Made by a program: the position numbers and the translations under genes. Source: Prochlorococcus sp. AG-355-M18 (GTDB lineage: Bacteria; Cyanobacteriota; Cyanobacteriia; PCC-6307; Cyanobiaceae). Taken from it: a stretch of 64,000 bases of DNA. The stretch is from positions 1-64,000 of the forward strand of contig QCED01000004.1 in NCBI GenBank assembly GCA_003280725.1, written 5' to 3'. The notes beneath the pieces are model-generated. The model was not told the origin of the DNA. It made no database searches and saw only the letters and a program-made list of their open reading frames with translations. Position 1 is the stretch's first letter. Every line of letters starts with the position of its first letter. Positions 9,064 to 18,853 of this stretch are shown in pieces.

Positions 9064-10833
9064 GTGCAAAAGATTAAATCCAAATCTTTTGTTTTAATAA
9101 TTCCAATATTAATTTTTTCTGGAATATCTTTCTATATTTATAGTCTAATATTTACTACTTTAAAATTCGACATATCTAAAAATAAAAGATCTCGCACAAC
9201 CAAATATTCTTATGTAATATTATCTGCTGACAATAAGGTACTAAGCAAATTGAGCCGTAAATTTGAAATAGATAATAGTAATCATAAAATTCCATTTTTT
9301 CTTAAATATTCTTTTATATCTTCAGAGGACAAAAGATTTTATAAACACAATGGAATAGATTTAAAAAGTATTTCACGTGCCCTTTTTGAAAATATTAGAA
9401 GTGGTTATGTTAAAGAGGGAGGAAGTACGATTACGCAACAAGTTGCCAGATTAATTTTTCTAGATAATGATTTAAGTTTTCAAAGAAAAATCAAAGAAAT
9501 ATTAATATCACTCATACTTGAACTAAAATATGACAAAAATCAAATTTTAAAATTATATTTAAATAATATTTATTTGGGATCAGGAGCATACGGGGTTAAC
9601 GAGGCTTCTCAAGTTTATTTTGGGAAACTTATGAATGAATTGACATTATCAGAGTCCGCATTAATTGCAGGATTAGCTCCAGCTCCATCAATTTATTCTC
9701 CTTATCAAAATATAGAACTAGCTATTAAAAATAGAAATAAAGTTCTTGAATCAATGTATGTTGATGGATATATTTCTCTTGCGGATAAAAATAAAGCTAT
9801 CAAAGAGAAAATAAACTTAAATCATCAAACAGCAAATAATTTATTAGATGATAAATTACTAATAAATTTTATTCTTGAGGAAACAGATAAAAGAATTGAA
9901 AATAAAAATGATTATAAGTTTTTAAGGATTAAATCTTCTATCAAAAAAGATTGGCAAGAAAAAGCCCAAAAAATTTCAAGATATGTTGGACCAAAAGAAC
10001 TTGAATTTGCTTTGTTATCAATCGAATCAAACACAGGACTAATAAGGACAATGATAACCAGCAGAAACCCATTAATTAACGAATACAATAGAGTGATTTC
10101 TTCTGTAAGACCTTTAGGTTCTACTTTTAAAATTATTCCTTATGCTGCTGCACTAATAGAAGGGATAAAGTTAACCGATAAATTTGAAGACTTGCCAAGA
10201 TGCTGGGAAAGTTATTGCCCAAAAAATTTTTCAGAAAAATATAGAGGTTCAGTATCTTTGATTGAATCATTTAAAAGTTCCTCCAATATCGTCCCAATAT
10301 CCATAACAAAAAAAATTGGCTCTAAAAATATAATTAATTTAGCTAATTCTTTTGGTCTGGGTTATAAGCAAGAGTTAAAGGAATTCCCATCATTAGCTAT
10401 TGGTTCCTACGGAGATAATCTTTTAAACATTACAAGTGCCTATTCTGCAATAAATAATGGTGGGAAGATTCAAAAACCTAGCATCATAGAAAAAATAGAA
10501 TCATTTAATAATAAATCTATTTGGAAAAACAAATTTGTTTCCGAGAAAATATTAGATTTAAAAGTAACAAAAAAAATAAATAAACTTCTTGAAAAATCTG
10601 TTAAAGAAGGGACTTCGAAAGCAGCTTCTATAAAAGGAAAGAAAATTTATGGGAAAACAGGAACATCTGATGGGAATAAAGATCTTTGGTTTATTGGTTC
10701 ACTTGATAACCTAACAACAGGTATCTGGATAGGTTACGACGATAACAAAGAATCAGAATTATCTAGCGGAAATGCAGCTTATTTATGGAAGAAATTTATA
10801 GCTGAAATTTATAAAATCCCAATTAAAAAATAA
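9064..10833 (+). CDS. Class A penicillin-binding protein (transglycosylase/transpeptidase)
   Basis: Bifunctional peptidoglycan synthase of the inner membrane. An N-terminal anchor helix (about 10-30) precedes the GT51 domain, with the catalytic glutamate in SSEDKRFY (about 88) and EGGSTITQQ after it. The transpeptidase domain has the nucleophile motif STFK (about 352), SSN (about 404) and KTGT (about 531). I prefer GTG 9064, just after the chlG stop, over the in-frame TTG 9055 that overlaps it; 589 residues result. It is compact for PBP1A/1B proteins. Co-transcription with chlG is likely. Confidence 0.92.
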   Translation: MQKIKSKSFVLIIPILIFSGISFYIYSLIFTTLKFDISKNKRSRTTKYSYVILSADNKVLSKLSRKFEIDNSNHKIPFFLKYSFISSEDKRFYKHNGIDLKSISRALFENIRSGYVKEGGSTITQQVARLIFLDNDLSFQRKIKEILISLILELKYDKNQILKLYLNNIYLGSGAYGVNEASQVYFGKLMNELTLSESALIAGLAPAPSIYSPYQNIELAIKNRNKVLESMYVDGYISLADKNKAIKEKINLNHQTANNLLDDKLLINFILEETDKRIENKNDYKFLRIKSSIKKDWQEKAQKISRYVGPKELEFALLSIESNTGLIRTMITSRNPLINEYNRVISSVRPLGSTFKIIPYAAALIEGIKLTDKFEDLPRCWESYCPKNFSEKYRGSVSLIESFKSSSNIVPISITKKIGSKNIINLANSFGLGYKQELKEFPSLAIGSYGDNLLNITSAYSAINNGGKIQKPSIIEKIESFNNKSIWKNKFVSEKILDLKVTKKINKLLEKSVKEGTSKAASIKGKKIYGKTGTSDGNKDLWFIGSLDNLTTGIWIGYDDNKESELSSGNAAYLWKKFIAEIYKIPIKK

Positions 10834-10841
10834 ATTTATTT

Positions 10842-12158
10842 TTAAGATTTATAAGAAATTATTGCAGAATAGAATCCATCCCCAGGACAATCTAAGCTAG
10901 GTAAAATTTGATTTTGGCTAACCAATTTTAAAGCTTTATTTTTTTTAATAAATCGTTCAATTAATATATTATTTTCATCGGGACAGATAGTACAAGTAGA
11001 ATAAACTAAAGTCCCATCTTTTTTCAAAAGAGGGAGAATAGTCTCTAAAAGTTTTTCCTGTAATAAAGTTAAAGATTTTATTTTTTCTTTACTTAAAGAC
11101 CATCTTGAATCTGGATTCCTGGAAAGAGTTCCAATGCCTGAACATGGAGCATCTAATAAAATCTTATCAAAATAAGATATAAACTTTGGATTTAATTCAA
11201 TCAAATTCGTGGCATCAGCTTTAAGGGTATTAACAGATTTCAAATTTAACCTTTCTAAATTTGATTGCAGTATTTTCAATCTTTTTGCTGATCTATCTAC
11301 GGCAATGATTTCAGCACTATCATTTGTTAATTCTGCAAGGTGGGTAGACTTACTTCCTGGAGCTGCACAAGCATCTAAAATCTTTTCATCTTCTTTTGGA
11401 TTTAAGAGAGGTGCTATCCACTGAGATGATCTATCTTGAATTGTCCAAAGTCCATCACTATATCCTGGTAAATGTTTTATAGATCTTGGATTAGATTTTA
11501 AAGTAATTCCATTATGTAAATCATTAATAATTTCAGCATCAATATTATTTTTATGAAGTACTTTTAAAAATTTATCTAAATCAGTTTTTAATTGGTTAAT
11601 TCTCAAATCAATTGATGGTTTTTTATTAAATGCCTTAATGATATTTTCACCCTCGCTATTGCCGACCCATTTATAAATATCCTTCACAAGCCATAATGGA
11701 AATGATTCAAGATATGAAATTCTTTCTTTTCTATCAGAAGATAATTCCGGAAAGATTTTTTGTTCTAATTTTCTTGATGCATTTCTCAATATCGCATTTA
11801 CAGTTCCCGCTAAACCATTTAAATCTGTTTTTTTAGCTACTTCTACAGTGGTAGAAATAGCTGCAGGAAATGGGATTTTATCCATTTTCAATAATTGATA
11901 CAAACCTATATGTAGAAGCCATCTTAACTTTGGAGGCTGCTTTTTATGAGTAATTTTTGATGTATGATCCGTCCAAAGATCAAGAAATTTTCTATACCTT
12001 ATGCATCCAAAAGATAATTCGGTAATAAAAGCTATATCAAGAGTATTAAATTGATAATTTTTTAAAACCTTTTCAAGAGCATGATCAGAAAAATCACCAG
12101 AACTAACTTTTAATAAAATTTCCCAAGCTGCCTTTCTTTGTAAATATCCTATGCTCAA
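10842..12158 (-). CDS. rsmB: 16S rRNA m5C967 methyltransferase (RsmB/Sun)
   Basis: Methylates a cytosine of small-subunit rRNA. The N-terminal 140 residues form a NusB-like RNA-binding domain. The SAM domain follows with ACAAPGSKSTHLAEL, the LLDAPCSGIGTL loop and the catalytic-cysteine motif STCTICPDEN. 438 residues is normal. It converges on the penicillin-binding protein gene with 8 bp between. Confidence 0.94.
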   Translation of the reverse strand: MSIGYLQRKAAWEILLKVSSGDFSDHALEKVLKNYQFNTLDIAFITELSFGCIRYRKFLDLWTDHTSKITHKKQPPKLRWLLHIGLYQLLKMDKIPFPAAISTTVEVAKKTDLNGLAGTVNAILRNASRKLEQKIFPELSSDRKERISYLESFPLWLVKDIYKWVGNSEGENIIKAFNKKPSIDLRINQLKTDLDKFLKVLHKNNIDAEIINDLHNGITLKSNPRSIKHLPGYSDGLWTIQDRSSQWIAPLLNPKEDEKILDACAAPGSKSTHLAELTNDSAEIIAVDRSAKRLKILQSNLERLNLKSVNTLKADATNLIELNPKFISYFDKILLDAPCSGIGTLSRNPDSRWSLSKEKIKSLTLLQEKLLETILPLLKKDGTLVYSTCTICPDENNILIERFIKKNKALKLVSQNQILPSLDCPGDGFYSAIISYKS

Positions 12159-12209
12159 AATATAATTAATTTTTTAAAGATAACTTTAATATACAAAAAA
12201 TTCAAAAAT

Positions 12210-12353
12210 TCAAACTACTTTTTCAATTGCAGAATTAAACCAAATAAAACCTAAGATAGAAATAAGTGAAAGATTAAATCCTAAAAAAAGAAAGACATTC
12301 AAAGAATGGATTCTTTCCCGAAAAAATATATTTTTCTCTTTTTGATAATTCAT
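12210..12353 (-). CDS. Small membrane protein, 47 aa, unknown
   Basis: Short ORF starting at ATG 12353 (MNYQKEKNIFF). A charged N-terminus of about 20 residues is followed by one hydrophobic helix (FLFLGFNLSLISILGFIWF) and a short tail. An upstream in-frame TTG at 12392 overlaps the preceding small gene and is less likely. It sits 20 bp after another small ORF on the same strand. I do not recognise the family. Confidence 0.55.
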   Translation of the reverse strand: MNYQKEKNIFFRERIHSLNVFLFLGFNLSLISILGFIWFNSAIEKVV

Positions 12354-12373
12354 TATTAAAATAAAAAACGTAT

Positions 12374-12553
12374 TCAGGATTTCAAACGGCAACCAATATT
12401 GATAGATCCTGCATCAAGCAATCTGCCTAATTTAATTGCTATGGATTCCTCCAACCTAGTGAAATTAGATTGATGGGTAGTTATCCAATCTAATTCAGAA
12501 AAAGTGATAATTCCCGTCAAATTACTTTTTAAAAAAAGTGTTCCAATTTCCAT
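12374..12553 (-). CDS. Small conserved-looking protein, 59 aa, unknown
   Basis: Intact ORF from ATG 12553 to TGA 12374. The peptide opens MEIGTLFLKSNLTGIITFSE and is a balanced soluble composition without membrane segments, ending GSINIGCRLKS. The composition and lack of low-complexity sequence suggest a real gene, but I cannot name a family. It is followed by the 47-residue membrane ORF and preceded by a 105 bp gap after the photolyase gene. Confidence 0.55.
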   Translation of the reverse strand: MEIGTLFLKSNLTGIITFSELDWITTHQSNFTRLEESIAIKLGRLLDAGSINIGCRLKS

Positions 12554-12658
12554 TAGATAAATCTAATTTTTTCTAAAATAACATCCGTACTTAATATTTC
12601 TTCATAACATAATATTCTTTTAATTTTTCAGAGACAACTTTAGGTTATTACTCTTAAT

Positions 12659-14149
12659 TTATTGAATATCTCTTAAAAATTTATCGGCCGTTTTTAAGTG
12701 ATTATTTAATTTTTCCTCTGACATTTTATCGAGATTTCTCGTTAACATCGCCAGACGATATTGCTTTCTAAAAAAGCTTTCATTATCTTTAATAAATTTC
12801 CAAAATAATCCATCCCATATTTCACACCATGGGCCAATTTTAAAATTAGACATTTTTTTTACATAATTAGAGCTTGATATATATGGCTTTGTTGAAAAGA
12901 TACCACCATCACTAAACTGACTCATTCCGTAAACATTTGGGACCATAACCCAATCATAGGAATCAATAAACATTTCCATAAACCATTTATAAACTTGGTT
13001 TGGGTGAATTCTACATAGAAGCATAAAGTTGCCAACAATCATTAGCCGCTCAATATGATGACAATAACCAAATTTAATAATATTTTTTATAACAACGTCT
13101 ACTGGTTCAATTCCTGTATTTCCTTGATAAAAAGATTTTGGAATTGGCTTATCTTCAAAATTCCAAAAATTACTATTTCGCATCTTTGTTCCGTATTTTT
13201 TATAGACGAGGCAAATAAATTCTCTCCATCCAATAATTTGACGAATAAAGCCCTCTAAGGAGTTAATAGGAACATTATTATTTTTTGCAAAAAGTAATGC
13301 TTTATTTACTACTACATCTGGGGTTAATAAGCCGCTATTTAAAAGAGGAGAAAGTAAACTGTGCCATAAAAAAGAATTTTCTTTAGAAATAGCATCCTCA
13401 TAATCTCCAAATAAGAAAAATCTATGTTTAAAAAAATCATTTAACCATTCATCTGCCTCTTCAAAATTAGTTGGATATAAAAAGTTATTACTTTCTCCAA
13501 TAAACTCAATATCAAAATTAGCTAATGACCTTTCTGCATTAACTACAAATTTATTTTTTTGTAATTTAGGTGTATCGGGTATATTTATTTTTTTTGGTAA
13601 TTTTTTTCTGTTCATTTCATCGAAACTCCATTTACCACCTTCAGGTGTGTCATCAGGATTAACTAATATCTTTTGGCTCTTTCTTTGATTCTCATAAAAT
13701 CTCCCCATAAGAGGTTTTTTTGCATTTGATGCAAATAAATCTTTTAAATCTTCACTGCTCATAAACATAGGAGAAGGTAAAATGTTTAAAGCTAAATTAT
13801 TACTTTCAACAAAATTATTAATCCTCTTCATTATTAAAAAATCATGAGGGTCTATGAGATTTATTTTATGATATTTATTTTTAATAAATTCCGATAAGTA
13901 ATCAACTGTAGAAACATTATTCTTATTTTCGATATATAAAACTTTAAAGCCAGATATTTCTAAATAATTTTTATAAGCGAGCATAGATGCTCTATGAAAA
14001 ACTAACTTATTTTTATGGTTAATTAATTTATGAAATTTATCATTTCCAAAAAATAATGAGTCTTCCAAAATTAAAACTTCACAATTTATTTTTAAGATTG
14101 GGCTTTCTCTAAAAAGTTGATTCGGGAAAATAATTGATACTTGTTTCAT
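12659..14149 (-). CDS. Cryptochrome/photolyase of the bacterial (6-4) photolyase (DPRP/FeS-BCP) family
   Basis: 496-residue flavoprotein of the deoxyribodipyrimidine photolyase-related family, whose studied members repair (6-4) photoproducts in light. Recognisable blocks are [34 protein letters not shown] and [15 protein letters not shown]. Relatives bind a [4Fe-4S] cluster through four cysteines. Here the CxxC pair and its loop are missing ([16 protein letters not shown], about 435-450) and only C442 aligns with a ligand, so the cluster is probably absent. The start ATG overlaps the TGA of the DUF2256 gene (ATGA), showing translational coupling. Confidence 0.9.
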   Translation of the reverse strand: MKQVSIIFPNQLFRESPILKINCEVLILEDSLFFGNDKFHKLINHKNKLVFHRASMLAYKNYLEISGFKVLYIENKNNVSTVDYLSEFIKNKYHKINLIDPHDFLIMKRINNFVESNNLALNILPSPMFMSSEDLKDLFASNAKKPLMGRFYENQRKSQKILVNPDDTPEGGKWSFDEMNRKKLPKKINIPDTPKLQKNKFVVNAERSLANFDIEFIGESNNFLYPTNFEEADEWLNDFFKHRFFLFGDYEDAISKENSFLWHSLLSPLLNSGLLTPDVVVNKALLFAKNNNVPINSLEGFIRQIIGWREFICLVYKKYGTKMRNSNFWNFEDKPIPKSFYQGNTGIEPVDVVIKNIIKFGYCHHIERLMIVGNFMLLCRIHPNQVYKWFMEMFIDSYDWVMVPNVYGMSQFSDGGIFSTKPYISSSNYVKKMSNFKIGPWCEIWDGLFWKFIKDNESFFRKQYRLAMLTRNLDKMSEEKLNNHLKTADKFLRDIQ

Positions 14150-14277
14150 CTTTGCGACTTCCGGTTACTGCATCTTTTTGAACAGTAGATAACATCATCC
14201 CAGCAGTTTTTCCATTTTTTACGCCACTCAAACGGCCTATTGCAAACAGGACAAGTTTTGGTAGAAAGATTTTTCAA
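14146..14277 (-). CDS. DUF2256 zinc-binding small protein
   Basis: 43-residue ORF with the DUF2256 pattern: [15 protein letters not shown], then [12 protein letters not shown]. The four cysteines (CxxC and CxxxC) should bind zinc. No ATG is present; the frame opens right after the TIGR03643 stop and starts at TTG 14277 (or ATT 14280). Its TGA overlaps the photolyase ATG. Family function is unknown. In this operon it sits between a photolyase and a TIGR03643 protein. Confidence 0.8.
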   Translation of the reverse strand: MKNLSTKTCPVCNRPFEWRKKWKNCWDDVIYCSKRCSNRKSQR

Positions 14278-14280
14278 AAT

Positions 14281-14517
14281 TTACAATTTTCTTTTATGAA
14301 TAGATTTAAATCTAGTTGAATCTTTAAGGGCCATATGTTTTGTATTTCTTCCCGAAACTCTCTTTCTCCAGACTTTGAAAGATTTGGGTTTAAGATTTTG
14401 GCGCATAATTTTTATCGCATCTTCCTCTTTTAAACCGAATTGATACTCGATAGCTTCAAAGGGTGTTCTATCTTCCCAACACATTTCTATTATTCTGTCT
14501 ATATCGATACTTTCCAT
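14281..14517 (-). CDS. TIGR03643/DUF2805 family protein
   Basis: 78-residue basic protein. The N-terminal block RIIEMCWEDRTPFEAIEYQF followed by GLKEEDAIKIMR is diagnostic of this family, which looks like a small helix-turn-helix-like domain. The tail is rich in Lys and Arg. It lies 2 bp after the DCC-family gene and directly abuts the DUF2256 gene, so all four genes down to the photolyase are one operon. Confidence 0.85.
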   Translation of the reverse strand: MESIDIDRIIEMCWEDRTPFEAIEYQFGLKEEDAIKIMRQNLKPKSFKVWRKRVSGRNTKHMALKDSTRFKSIHKRKL

Positions 14518-14519
14518 AT

Positions 14520-14924
14520 TTATTGTTCACATTGTGAGGTACAAAGTTTTTCAATACCGGATCTACCTGTAATTTGAAGTCTATGATTTGCCCAATATCT
14601 GTAAACCAATCTCAATAATGGAGATAAGAGCTTAATTTTTAAGGGATAATAAACCCAACCTAAACCAACTAATTCATAAGAATATGCAAGTACATCTAGT
14701 CCCCTAATAATTTCACCATTTTCAATAATCCCATGCAGGTTTGACATTGCTTCTGAATATGAGATGTCATTAAAAAGGCTTTTATCATAATCCTTACTAT
14801 TAATATCTATAAATGCAATTTGATTATAAGTATCTCTTTTTTTAAGAAAATTTGTTTCTCTCAAACAAAGTGGACAACCACCATCGAATAAAAAGGTTAA
14901 TTTATTTTTCATATTTTTATTCAA
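14520..14924 (-). CDS. DUF393 (DCC-family thiol oxidoreductase-like) protein
   Basis: 134 residues with the defining N-terminal motif FDGGCPLCLRE (about 13-23), a thioredoxin-like CxxC active site. The rest has the family's YWANHRLQITGR-type C-terminal region with a moderately hydrophobic centre. The substrate is unknown. It is the first gene of the DUF393-TIGR03643-DUF2256-photolyase operon. The motif supports a redox role; repair involvement is inference from neighbours. Confidence 0.85.
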   Translation of the reverse strand: MNKNMKNKLTFLFDGGCPLCLRETNFLKKRDTYNQIAFIDINSKDYDKSLFNDISYSEAMSNLHGIIENGEIIRGLDVLAYSYELVGLGWVYYPLKIKLLSPLLRLVYRYWANHRLQITGRSGIEKLCTSQCEQ

Positions 14925-15046
14925 ATATAGAAATTAAATAACTTTTTTGTGGAATAAAAAATTTTTTTTAGAGTACAAACTTTATAAAGCCTTAATAATT
15001 GCCAGTTCTAATTCAGTGAAATTATATTATCTTATTAATTAATAAG

Positions 15047-15072
15047 CCATTGATTAAGGGATACATCAATGG
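15047..15072 (-). terminator. Hairpin downstream of the 67-aa gene
   Basis: Perfect 8-bp inverted repeat CCATTGAT/ATCAATGG with a 10-nt loop, 18 bp past the stop of the gene at 15090. The following minus-strand sequence is AT-rich but has no long T run, so termination is plausible but unproven. Confidence 0.35.
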
Positions 15073-15089
15073 TTTAAAACTATTTATGA

Positions 15090-15293
15090 TCAGTCATCTA
15101 GAAGATGAACTCCTTCTCCTACGTCAGGAGTAAATTTACAATATTTTTCAAAAACAAGTCCAACACCTCTCATTTTTTCTCCTAATTCATCGTTAAATTT
15201 GTTCCACTCTTCCGATTCACGATCAGGTAAATCCCACCCTTGTTTTTCTACCATACTTGTTATTACTGTATAGTCCCATTCTATGTATGCCAT
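15090..15293 (-). CDS. Conserved hypothetical protein, 67 aa
   Basis: Soluble acidic protein starting MAYIEWDYTVITSMVEKQGW from ATG 15293. It is rich in Glu, Asp and Trp and has no membrane segment or known motif that I can name. It is isolated, diverging from trmH, and followed by a hairpin. Confidence 0.6.
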   Translation of the reverse strand: MAYIEWDYTVITSMVEKQGWDLPDRESEEWNKFNDELGEKMRGVGLVFEKYCKFTPDVGEGVHLLDD

Positions 15294-15389
15294 TGAGTTA
15301 ATTTAAACTACCAAAATATTATAAACCAAGAGATTTAATAGGTAATCAATATTTTTTTAATATAATTTAAAAGTGTGAAAAAATTATAA

Positions 15390-16061
15390 ATGTCAATTTT
15401 GCCAAGAAGATTTGAACGAATCAAAAGTGTTTTAGATTGCAGAATGAAAAACTTGACTGTTTTAGTTGAGGATGTAAATAAACCACATAATTTATCTGCG
15501 ATATTAAGGACATGTGATGCGGCAGGAGTTTTCGAAGCAAATTTTATTAGCAAAACGAATGCCGTTAAGACTTTTAATAGTACTGCTCAAGGAAGTCAAA
15601 AATGGATAAAACTGAATAATCATGAAAACACTATCACGGCAATATCTGATTTAAAGAATAAGGGTTTTAAATTATATGGAACGACTCTTAATAGTGAATC
15701 AGCAGATTATAGAAATTTTGATTATTCTCAAAATACATGTTTTGTTTTAGGAGCAGAAAAATGGGGACTAAGTAATGAACTTATATCAATGGTTGATCAA
15801 TCAATTTTTATACCAATGAGAGGTATGGTTCAATCTCTGAATGTCTCAGTTGCTGCTTCTATATTATTATTTGAAGCTGTTCGCCAAAGAAAAAATAAAG
15901 GTATATTGCCCTCTAATGGAGAAGGGTTAAATATGGATGAATATCAAAAAACACTTTTTGAATGGTGTTACCCAGAATTAGCTGCGGTGTATAAAAAATC
16001 AACTAAAGAATATCCAAAGTTGAATGATCAAGGAGAACTTGATCCTATTACAGATAACTAA
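15390..16061 (+). CDS. trmH: tRNA (guanosine-2'-O-)-methyltransferase (SpoU/TrmH family)
   Basis: SPOUT-fold RNA methyltransferase, likely modifying G18 of tRNA. The three family motifs are visible: the arginine region DVNKPHNLSAILRTCDAAG (about 30-48), FVLGAEKWGLS and the knot segment IPMRGMVQSLNVSVAAS. 223 residues with a C-terminal extension (MDEYQKTLFEWCYPELA) fits TrmH more than RlmB. Start ATG 15390. Confidence 0.9.
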   Translation: MSILPRRFERIKSVLDCRMKNLTVLVEDVNKPHNLSAILRTCDAAGVFEANFISKTNAVKTFNSTAQGSQKWIKLNNHENTITAISDLKNKGFKLYGTTLNSESADYRNFDYSQNTCFVLGAEKWGLSNELISMVDQSIFIPMRGMVQSLNVSVAASILLFEAVRQRKNKGILPSNGEGLNMDEYQKTLFEWCYPELAAVYKKSTKEYPKLNDQGELDPITDN

Positions 16062-16063
16062 AT

Positions 16064-16909
16064 TTATTCAGAATTTTGACTTTCAAAAATTTCTTCAAGG
16101 TCCTCTCCTATAAAAGAAAGACCTAAAACTAAAAAAAACATTGCCAAACCTGGGAACAAAGCCGTCCACCATATACCTGTAGGTAAAGCGGCAAGAGCCA
16201 GATTTAAATCACTTCCCCACTCTGGGACATCTGCAGGAACGCCAAGGCCTAAAAATCCTAAACTTCCTAATACCAAAACAGCATCTGCAGCATTTAGGGT
16301 AAGCAGAATAGGCAATGGTGTTATTACATTTGGGAGAATATACTTAAAAATAATTTTTTTAACATCAGCTCCTGCAACTTGAGCTGCCTCCACATAAGTT
16401 TCGGATTTAACCAATATTGTCTGATTTCTAGTTAATCTAAAATATTGAGGAGAGTAAACAATACACAATGCCAAAGCCGCGTTAAGGATACCCTTACCCA
16501 ATACAAAAGCCACAACAACTGAAAGCAAAATTACAGGTATTGAAAAAATTGTATCCATTATTAGTGATAAGCATTTATCAAAAAAACCACCAAAATATCC
16601 ACTTAATAATCCCAATGGCAAACCCAAACTTAATGAAAAAAGAATAGCTAAGAATACAACTTCTATCGCTAATGATGATCCTTGCAAAGTTCTTAAGCAA
16701 ACATCTCTTCCTAATCTATCTGTGCCACAAAAATGATTAAGAGAAGGAGGGGCAAAGATATCATTGCTTAACATTGAAAATGAATAGCCAAAAAAATTAT
16801 TGGCCTCTAAAAATTTCATTATTAAAACAACAAGAAGATAAAAAAGTACAATTAAAAATCCAGCTTTTCTGATATTTGCGCCTACACGATTAAATGAGTT
16901 AATATCCAA
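16064..16909 (-). CDS. ABC transporter permease, DppC/OppC type
   Basis: 281-residue inner-membrane permease with about six helices. The cytoplasmic EAA loop EAAQVAGADVKKIIFKYILPN and the periplasmic NHFCGTDRLGRDV block are typical of dipeptide/oligopeptide (or nickel) importers. No DppB, ATPase or binding protein is adjacent, so the system is split across the genome. Substrate cannot be assigned from this gene alone. It converges on trmH with 2 bp between. Confidence 0.87.
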   Translation of the reverse strand: MDINSFNRVGANIRKAGFLIVLFYLLVVLIMKFLEANNFFGYSFSMLSNDIFAPPSLNHFCGTDRLGRDVCLRTLQGSSLAIEVVFLAILFSLSLGLPLGLLSGYFGGFFDKCLSLIMDTIFSIPVILLSVVVAFVLGKGILNAALALCIVYSPQYFRLTRNQTILVKSETYVEAAQVAGADVKKIIFKYILPNVITPLPILLTLNAADAVLVLGSLGFLGLGVPADVPEWGSDLNLALAALPTGIWWTALFPGLAMFFLVLGLSFIGEDLEEIFESQNSE

Positions 16910-16989
16910 AATCTTTTTTTTAAAGATATAAATGAAATATACCCAATTCTTTGAAAAATAAATAGCTATAAATTTTAAATAGAAAGAAA

Positions 16990-18798
16990 TTACTGGTTTA
17001 ATTTCAAGACTGCCATAAAAGCTTCTTGAGGGACTTCAACTTTACCCATTGCCTTCATCCTCTTTTTACCTTTGGCTTGTTTCTTTAAAAGTTTCTTTTT
17101 CCTAGAAATATCCCCTCCATAACATTTAGATAAAACATCTTTTCGCAAAGCACTTATGCTTTCACTCGCAATAATCCTGCTACCGATTGATGCTTGAATA
17201 GGTATTTTAAATTGTTGTTTTGGAATAAGTTCTTTTAATTTCTCAACTAAACTTCTGCCAATTCCATAAGCCTTATCTTTATGAACAATTGAGGTTAATG
17301 GATCTGCTCTTTCTGAATTTATTAGAACATCTAATCTAACAAGGTCATTTTTTCTATAACCAATCAAATGATATTCCATTGATGCATAACCTTGGGTTCT
17401 ACTTTTCATTTGATCAAAGAAATCTGTAACAACTTCTGCTAATGGAATTTCATAAATCAAGGTAACTCGATCTGTTGTTATGTATTTCATATCTATAAAT
17501 ACTCCCCTTCTTTCCTGACATAAACCCATTAATGTTCCATTAAATTCATTGGGAGCATAAATTTCCATTTTCACGTAAGGCTCTTCTATTGATTCTCTGA
17601 GTTGTGGATCAGGAATTGTAGAAGGATTATCAATAAAGATATGTTCCTGCTGATTTAAATTAACTTTATAAATAACTGATGGTGCAGTTACGATTAGATC
17701 CAAGTCATATTCTCTTTCTAATCTTTCTTGAACAATCTCCATATGAAGAAGACCTAAGAATCCGCACCTAAATCCGAAGCCCATTGCGCTACTGGTTTCG
17801 GGCTCATATTTTAAGGCTGCATCAGATAATTGTAATTTTTCTAGTGATACTCTTAAATCTGGGAATTGATCAGCATCAGTCGGGAATAAGCCACAAAAAA
17901 CCATAGGATTTGCTGTCTTATATCCAGGCAAAGGATCATTAGCAGGGGAATTTAAAAGAGTAATCGTATCTCCCACTCTCGCATCAGCAACTGATTTTAT
18001 AGAAGCAGCTAAATAACCAACTTCTCCTGCATGTAATTCATCAACTTGCTGCTGATCAGGCGCCATTATTCCTATCTCATCTAGTTCATAATTTTTCTTA
18101 CTTGCCATTAATAATATTTTTTCTCTCTTATTTAGAGACCCAGATATCACCCTGAAATAAACAATAACTCCCCTGTACGGATCATAATAAGAATCAAAAA
18201 TCAGTGCCTTTGTAGGTAGTTTAATTTCATCTTGAGGAGGAGGTACTCTTCTTACGATTGCTTCTAAAATATCTTTAATACCAACTCCAGTTTTTGCTGA
18301 ACAATTTATTGCATTAGATGTATCAAGTCCAATAATTTCCTCTATTTCTTGTTTTATTTTTTTTGCATCAGCCCCTGGTAAATCAACTTTATTTAAAACA
18401 GGAATTATTTCAAGATTATTTTCTAAGGCAAGATAAACATTAGCTAAGGTTTGAGCTTCTACTCCTTGACTTGCATCAACAACCAATAAAGCGCCTTCAC
18501 AAGCTTGAAGAGATCTACTAACCTCATATGAGAAATCAACATGCCCTGGAGTATCTATTAAATTCAAAACATATTCTTGGGAATCGTCAGCTTTATATTT
18601 CATCCTAGCGGCCTGTAACTTGATAGTAATTCCTCTCTCTCTTTCAAGATCCATACTGTCCAAAAATTGTTCTTGCATATCCCTTTGCTGCACAGTACCA
18701 GTGTCTTGAAGCAACCTATCTGCGAGGGTAGATTTGCCATGATCAATATGAGCGATTATGCAGAAATTTCTTATTTTTGAAACCGATATATCAGTCAT
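16990..18798 (-). CDS. lepA: Elongation factor 4 (LepA)
   Basis: Ribosome-associated GTPase. G1 is AHIDHGKST (about 16-24), G3 DTPGHVDF and G4 NKVD. The C-terminal domain end [19 protein letters not shown] is LepA-specific and separates it from EF-G and TypA. 602 residues is the standard length. Confidence 0.97.
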   Translation of the reverse strand: MTDISVSKIRNFCIIAHIDHGKSTLADRLLQDTGTVQQRDMQEQFLDSMDLERERGITIKLQAARMKYKADDSQEYVLNLIDTPGHVDFSYEVSRSLQACEGALLVVDASQGVEAQTLANVYLALENNLEIIPVLNKVDLPGADAKKIKQEIEEIIGLDTSNAINCSAKTGVGIKDILEAIVRRVPPPQDEIKLPTKALIFDSYYDPYRGVIVYFRVISGSLNKREKILLMASKKNYELDEIGIMAPDQQQVDELHAGEVGYLAASIKSVADARVGDTITLLNSPANDPLPGYKTANPMVFCGLFPTDADQFPDLRVSLEKLQLSDAALKYEPETSSAMGFGFRCGFLGLLHMEIVQERLEREYDLDLIVTAPSVIYKVNLNQQEHIFIDNPSTIPDPQLRESIEEPYVKMEIYAPNEFNGTLMGLCQERRGVFIDMKYITTDRVTLIYEIPLAEVVTDFFDQMKSRTQGYASMEYHLIGYRKNDLVRLDVLINSERADPLTSIVHKDKAYGIGRSLVEKLKELIPKQQFKIPIQASIGSRIIASESISALRKDVLSKCYGGDISRKKKLLKKQAKGKKRMKAMGKVEVPQEAFMAVLKLNQ

Positions 18799-18853
18799 AT
18801 AGAAAGAAAAATTCTCCTTTTAGTACATCTTGATTAATATTAGCTAATTAGAA

